From assembly GCA_002495645.1 (NCBI GenBank), contig DAGF01000019.1, positions 15,806 to 28,135 of the forward strand: a stretch of DNA of 12,330 nt, read 5' to 3'. Under the pieces are notes generated by a model that was not told where the DNA came from, searched no databases, and was given only the letters and a program-made list of their open reading frames with translations. Shown here in pieces: positions 11,641-12,330 of the stretch; the first letter of the stretch is position 1, and every line of letters starts with the position of its first letter. The position numbers and the translations under genes were made by a program. This DNA comes from Euryarchaeota archaeon UBA549 (GTDB lineage: Archaea; Thermoplasmatota; Poseidoniia; Poseidoniales; Poseidoniaceae).

Positions 11641-12330
11641 ATGATTGGTCAATCCGACATCGCTGAAATCGTCGAAGAGTATGACCGCCTCAAACTTCGC
11701 ATCGGTATGACGGCCTCCCACTCAGCGCTGGACATCTGCGACGGCGCCATCGAAGAGGGCTTTCCAACCGTCGCCTACTGCAAGGAAGGACGGCACAAAA
11801 CCTACGCCAATTATTTCAAAACGCAACGAAGTTCATCAGGACGCGTTGTTCGTGGCATGGTCGACAAAGCCATCGTGCTCAACGAATTCGACGATGTCCT
11901 CGCGCCTCAGATGCAAGAAGAAATGCGCAAGCGGAACGTCATCTACATCCCAAACCGCTCGTTTACATCCTATTCCTCCATCAGCGACATCGAAGACAAC
12001 TTCCGTGTGCCCATGTTTGGCTCTCGTAATATGCTGCGAATGGAGGAGCGAACCGAAGACCAAGACTACTACTGGATTTTGGAAAAGGCCGGCCTGCCCT
12101 ATCCCGAAAAAATTGACAACCCTGAGGACATTGATTGCCTCGTTATCGTGAAACTTCACCACGCCCAAAAGAAACTCGAGCGCGGCTTCTTCACCTGCGC
12201 ATCCTACAAGGAGTACCAAGAGAAATCCGCTGCGCTCCTCGCAGAGGGCGTCATCGACCAAGCCTCCCTTGACGGAGCCCGGATTGAGCGCTACGTCATC
12301 GGCCCCGTGTTCAACCTCAATTTCTTCTAC
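11641..12330 (+). CDS. purP: PurP, formate-dependent AICAR ligase (5' part, runs off the window)
   Basis: PurP is the archaeal ATP-grasp enzyme that converts AICAR, formate and ATP to FAICAR in IMP synthesis, replacing the folate-dependent PurH transformylase step. The first 230 residues are present and the frame is open at the right edge; the full protein should be about 360-380 aa. Recognisable PurP features are RIGMTASHSALDICDGAIEEG (20-40, with His27), VIYIPNRSFTSY (100-111), NFRVPMFGSRNMLRME (120-135), PEDIDCLVIVK (161-171) and IERYVIGPVFNLNFFY (215-230), in the order I recall for the Methanocaldococcus protein. The ATP-grasp loop reads HHAQKKLERGFF instead of the Gly-rich form I recall there. 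The ATG at 11641 is used; a GTG at 11632 would add three residues, and a stop lies just above it. No convincing Shine-Dalgarno site or TATA box is seen in the 61-nt gap. Confidence 0.93.
   Translation, partial: MIGQSDIAEIVEEYDRLKLRIGMTASHSALDICDGAIEEGFPTVAYCKEGRHKTYANYFKTQRSSSGRVVRGMVDKAIVLNEFDDVLAPQMQEEMRKRNVIYIPNRSFTSYSSISDIEDNFRVPMFGSRNMLRMEERTEDQDYYWILEKAGLPYPEKIDNPEDIDCLVIVKLHHAQKKLERGFFTCASYKEYQEKSAALLAEGVIDQASLDGARIERYVIGPVFNLNFFY

Overview
The window looks like chromosomal DNA of a euryarchaeon, most likely a marine planktonic lineage such as Marine Group II (Candidatus Poseidoniia); this lineage call is inference. The archaeal signs are a PurP-type purine enzyme, an archaeal-length PdxS (about 330 aa), two coiled-coil proteins of the archaeal COG1340 type, a stand-alone roadblock/LC7 protein, and a secreted, probably N-glycosylated membrane protein with cytoplasmic zinc ribbons. 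Arginine is mostly encoded by CGA, and coding is dense on both strands. I see no tRNA, rRNA, CRISPR array, insertion sequence or phage gene.

Layout. The left edge holds the last 39 codons of an unidentified plus-strand gene, then pdxS (187-1176, +). pdxS converges with a block of six minus-strand genes that fills 1178-8366. In transcription order these encode: an 838-aa single-pass exported protein with tandem cytoplasmic zinc ribbons; a DtxR/IdeR-family metalloregulator; a 5-TM orphan membrane protein whose start overlaps the regulator's stop; a COG1340-like coiled-coil protein; a sugar-1-phosphate nucleotidyltransferase with a C-terminal left-handed beta-helix; and a 77-aa acidic helical protein. 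Gaps are 50 nt or less, so much of the block could be one operon, although the last small gene has its own possible promoter.

A 91-nt divergent intergenic region (8367-8457) separates this block from a plus-strand series: a 149-aa helical orphan, an overlapping 285-aa coiled-coil protein, a RimI-like GNAT acetyltransferase, a roadblock/LC7 protein, a second COG1340-like coiled-coil protein, and purP, which runs off the right edge.

How the genes may fit together. PdxS (vitamin B6) and PurP (IMP synthesis) are housekeeping enzymes. The unusual part is between them: four helical or coiled-coil proteins, three ending in a related leucine/Gly-Glu-Leu segment, beside a roadblock protein, two orphan membrane proteins and a metal-responsive regulator. 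The arrangement suggests a cell-envelope or cytoskeletal/scaffold function, possibly metal-regulated, but no sequence here proves it. Every intergenic gap is under 110 nt, so no gene-free stretch longer than 300 bases exists.
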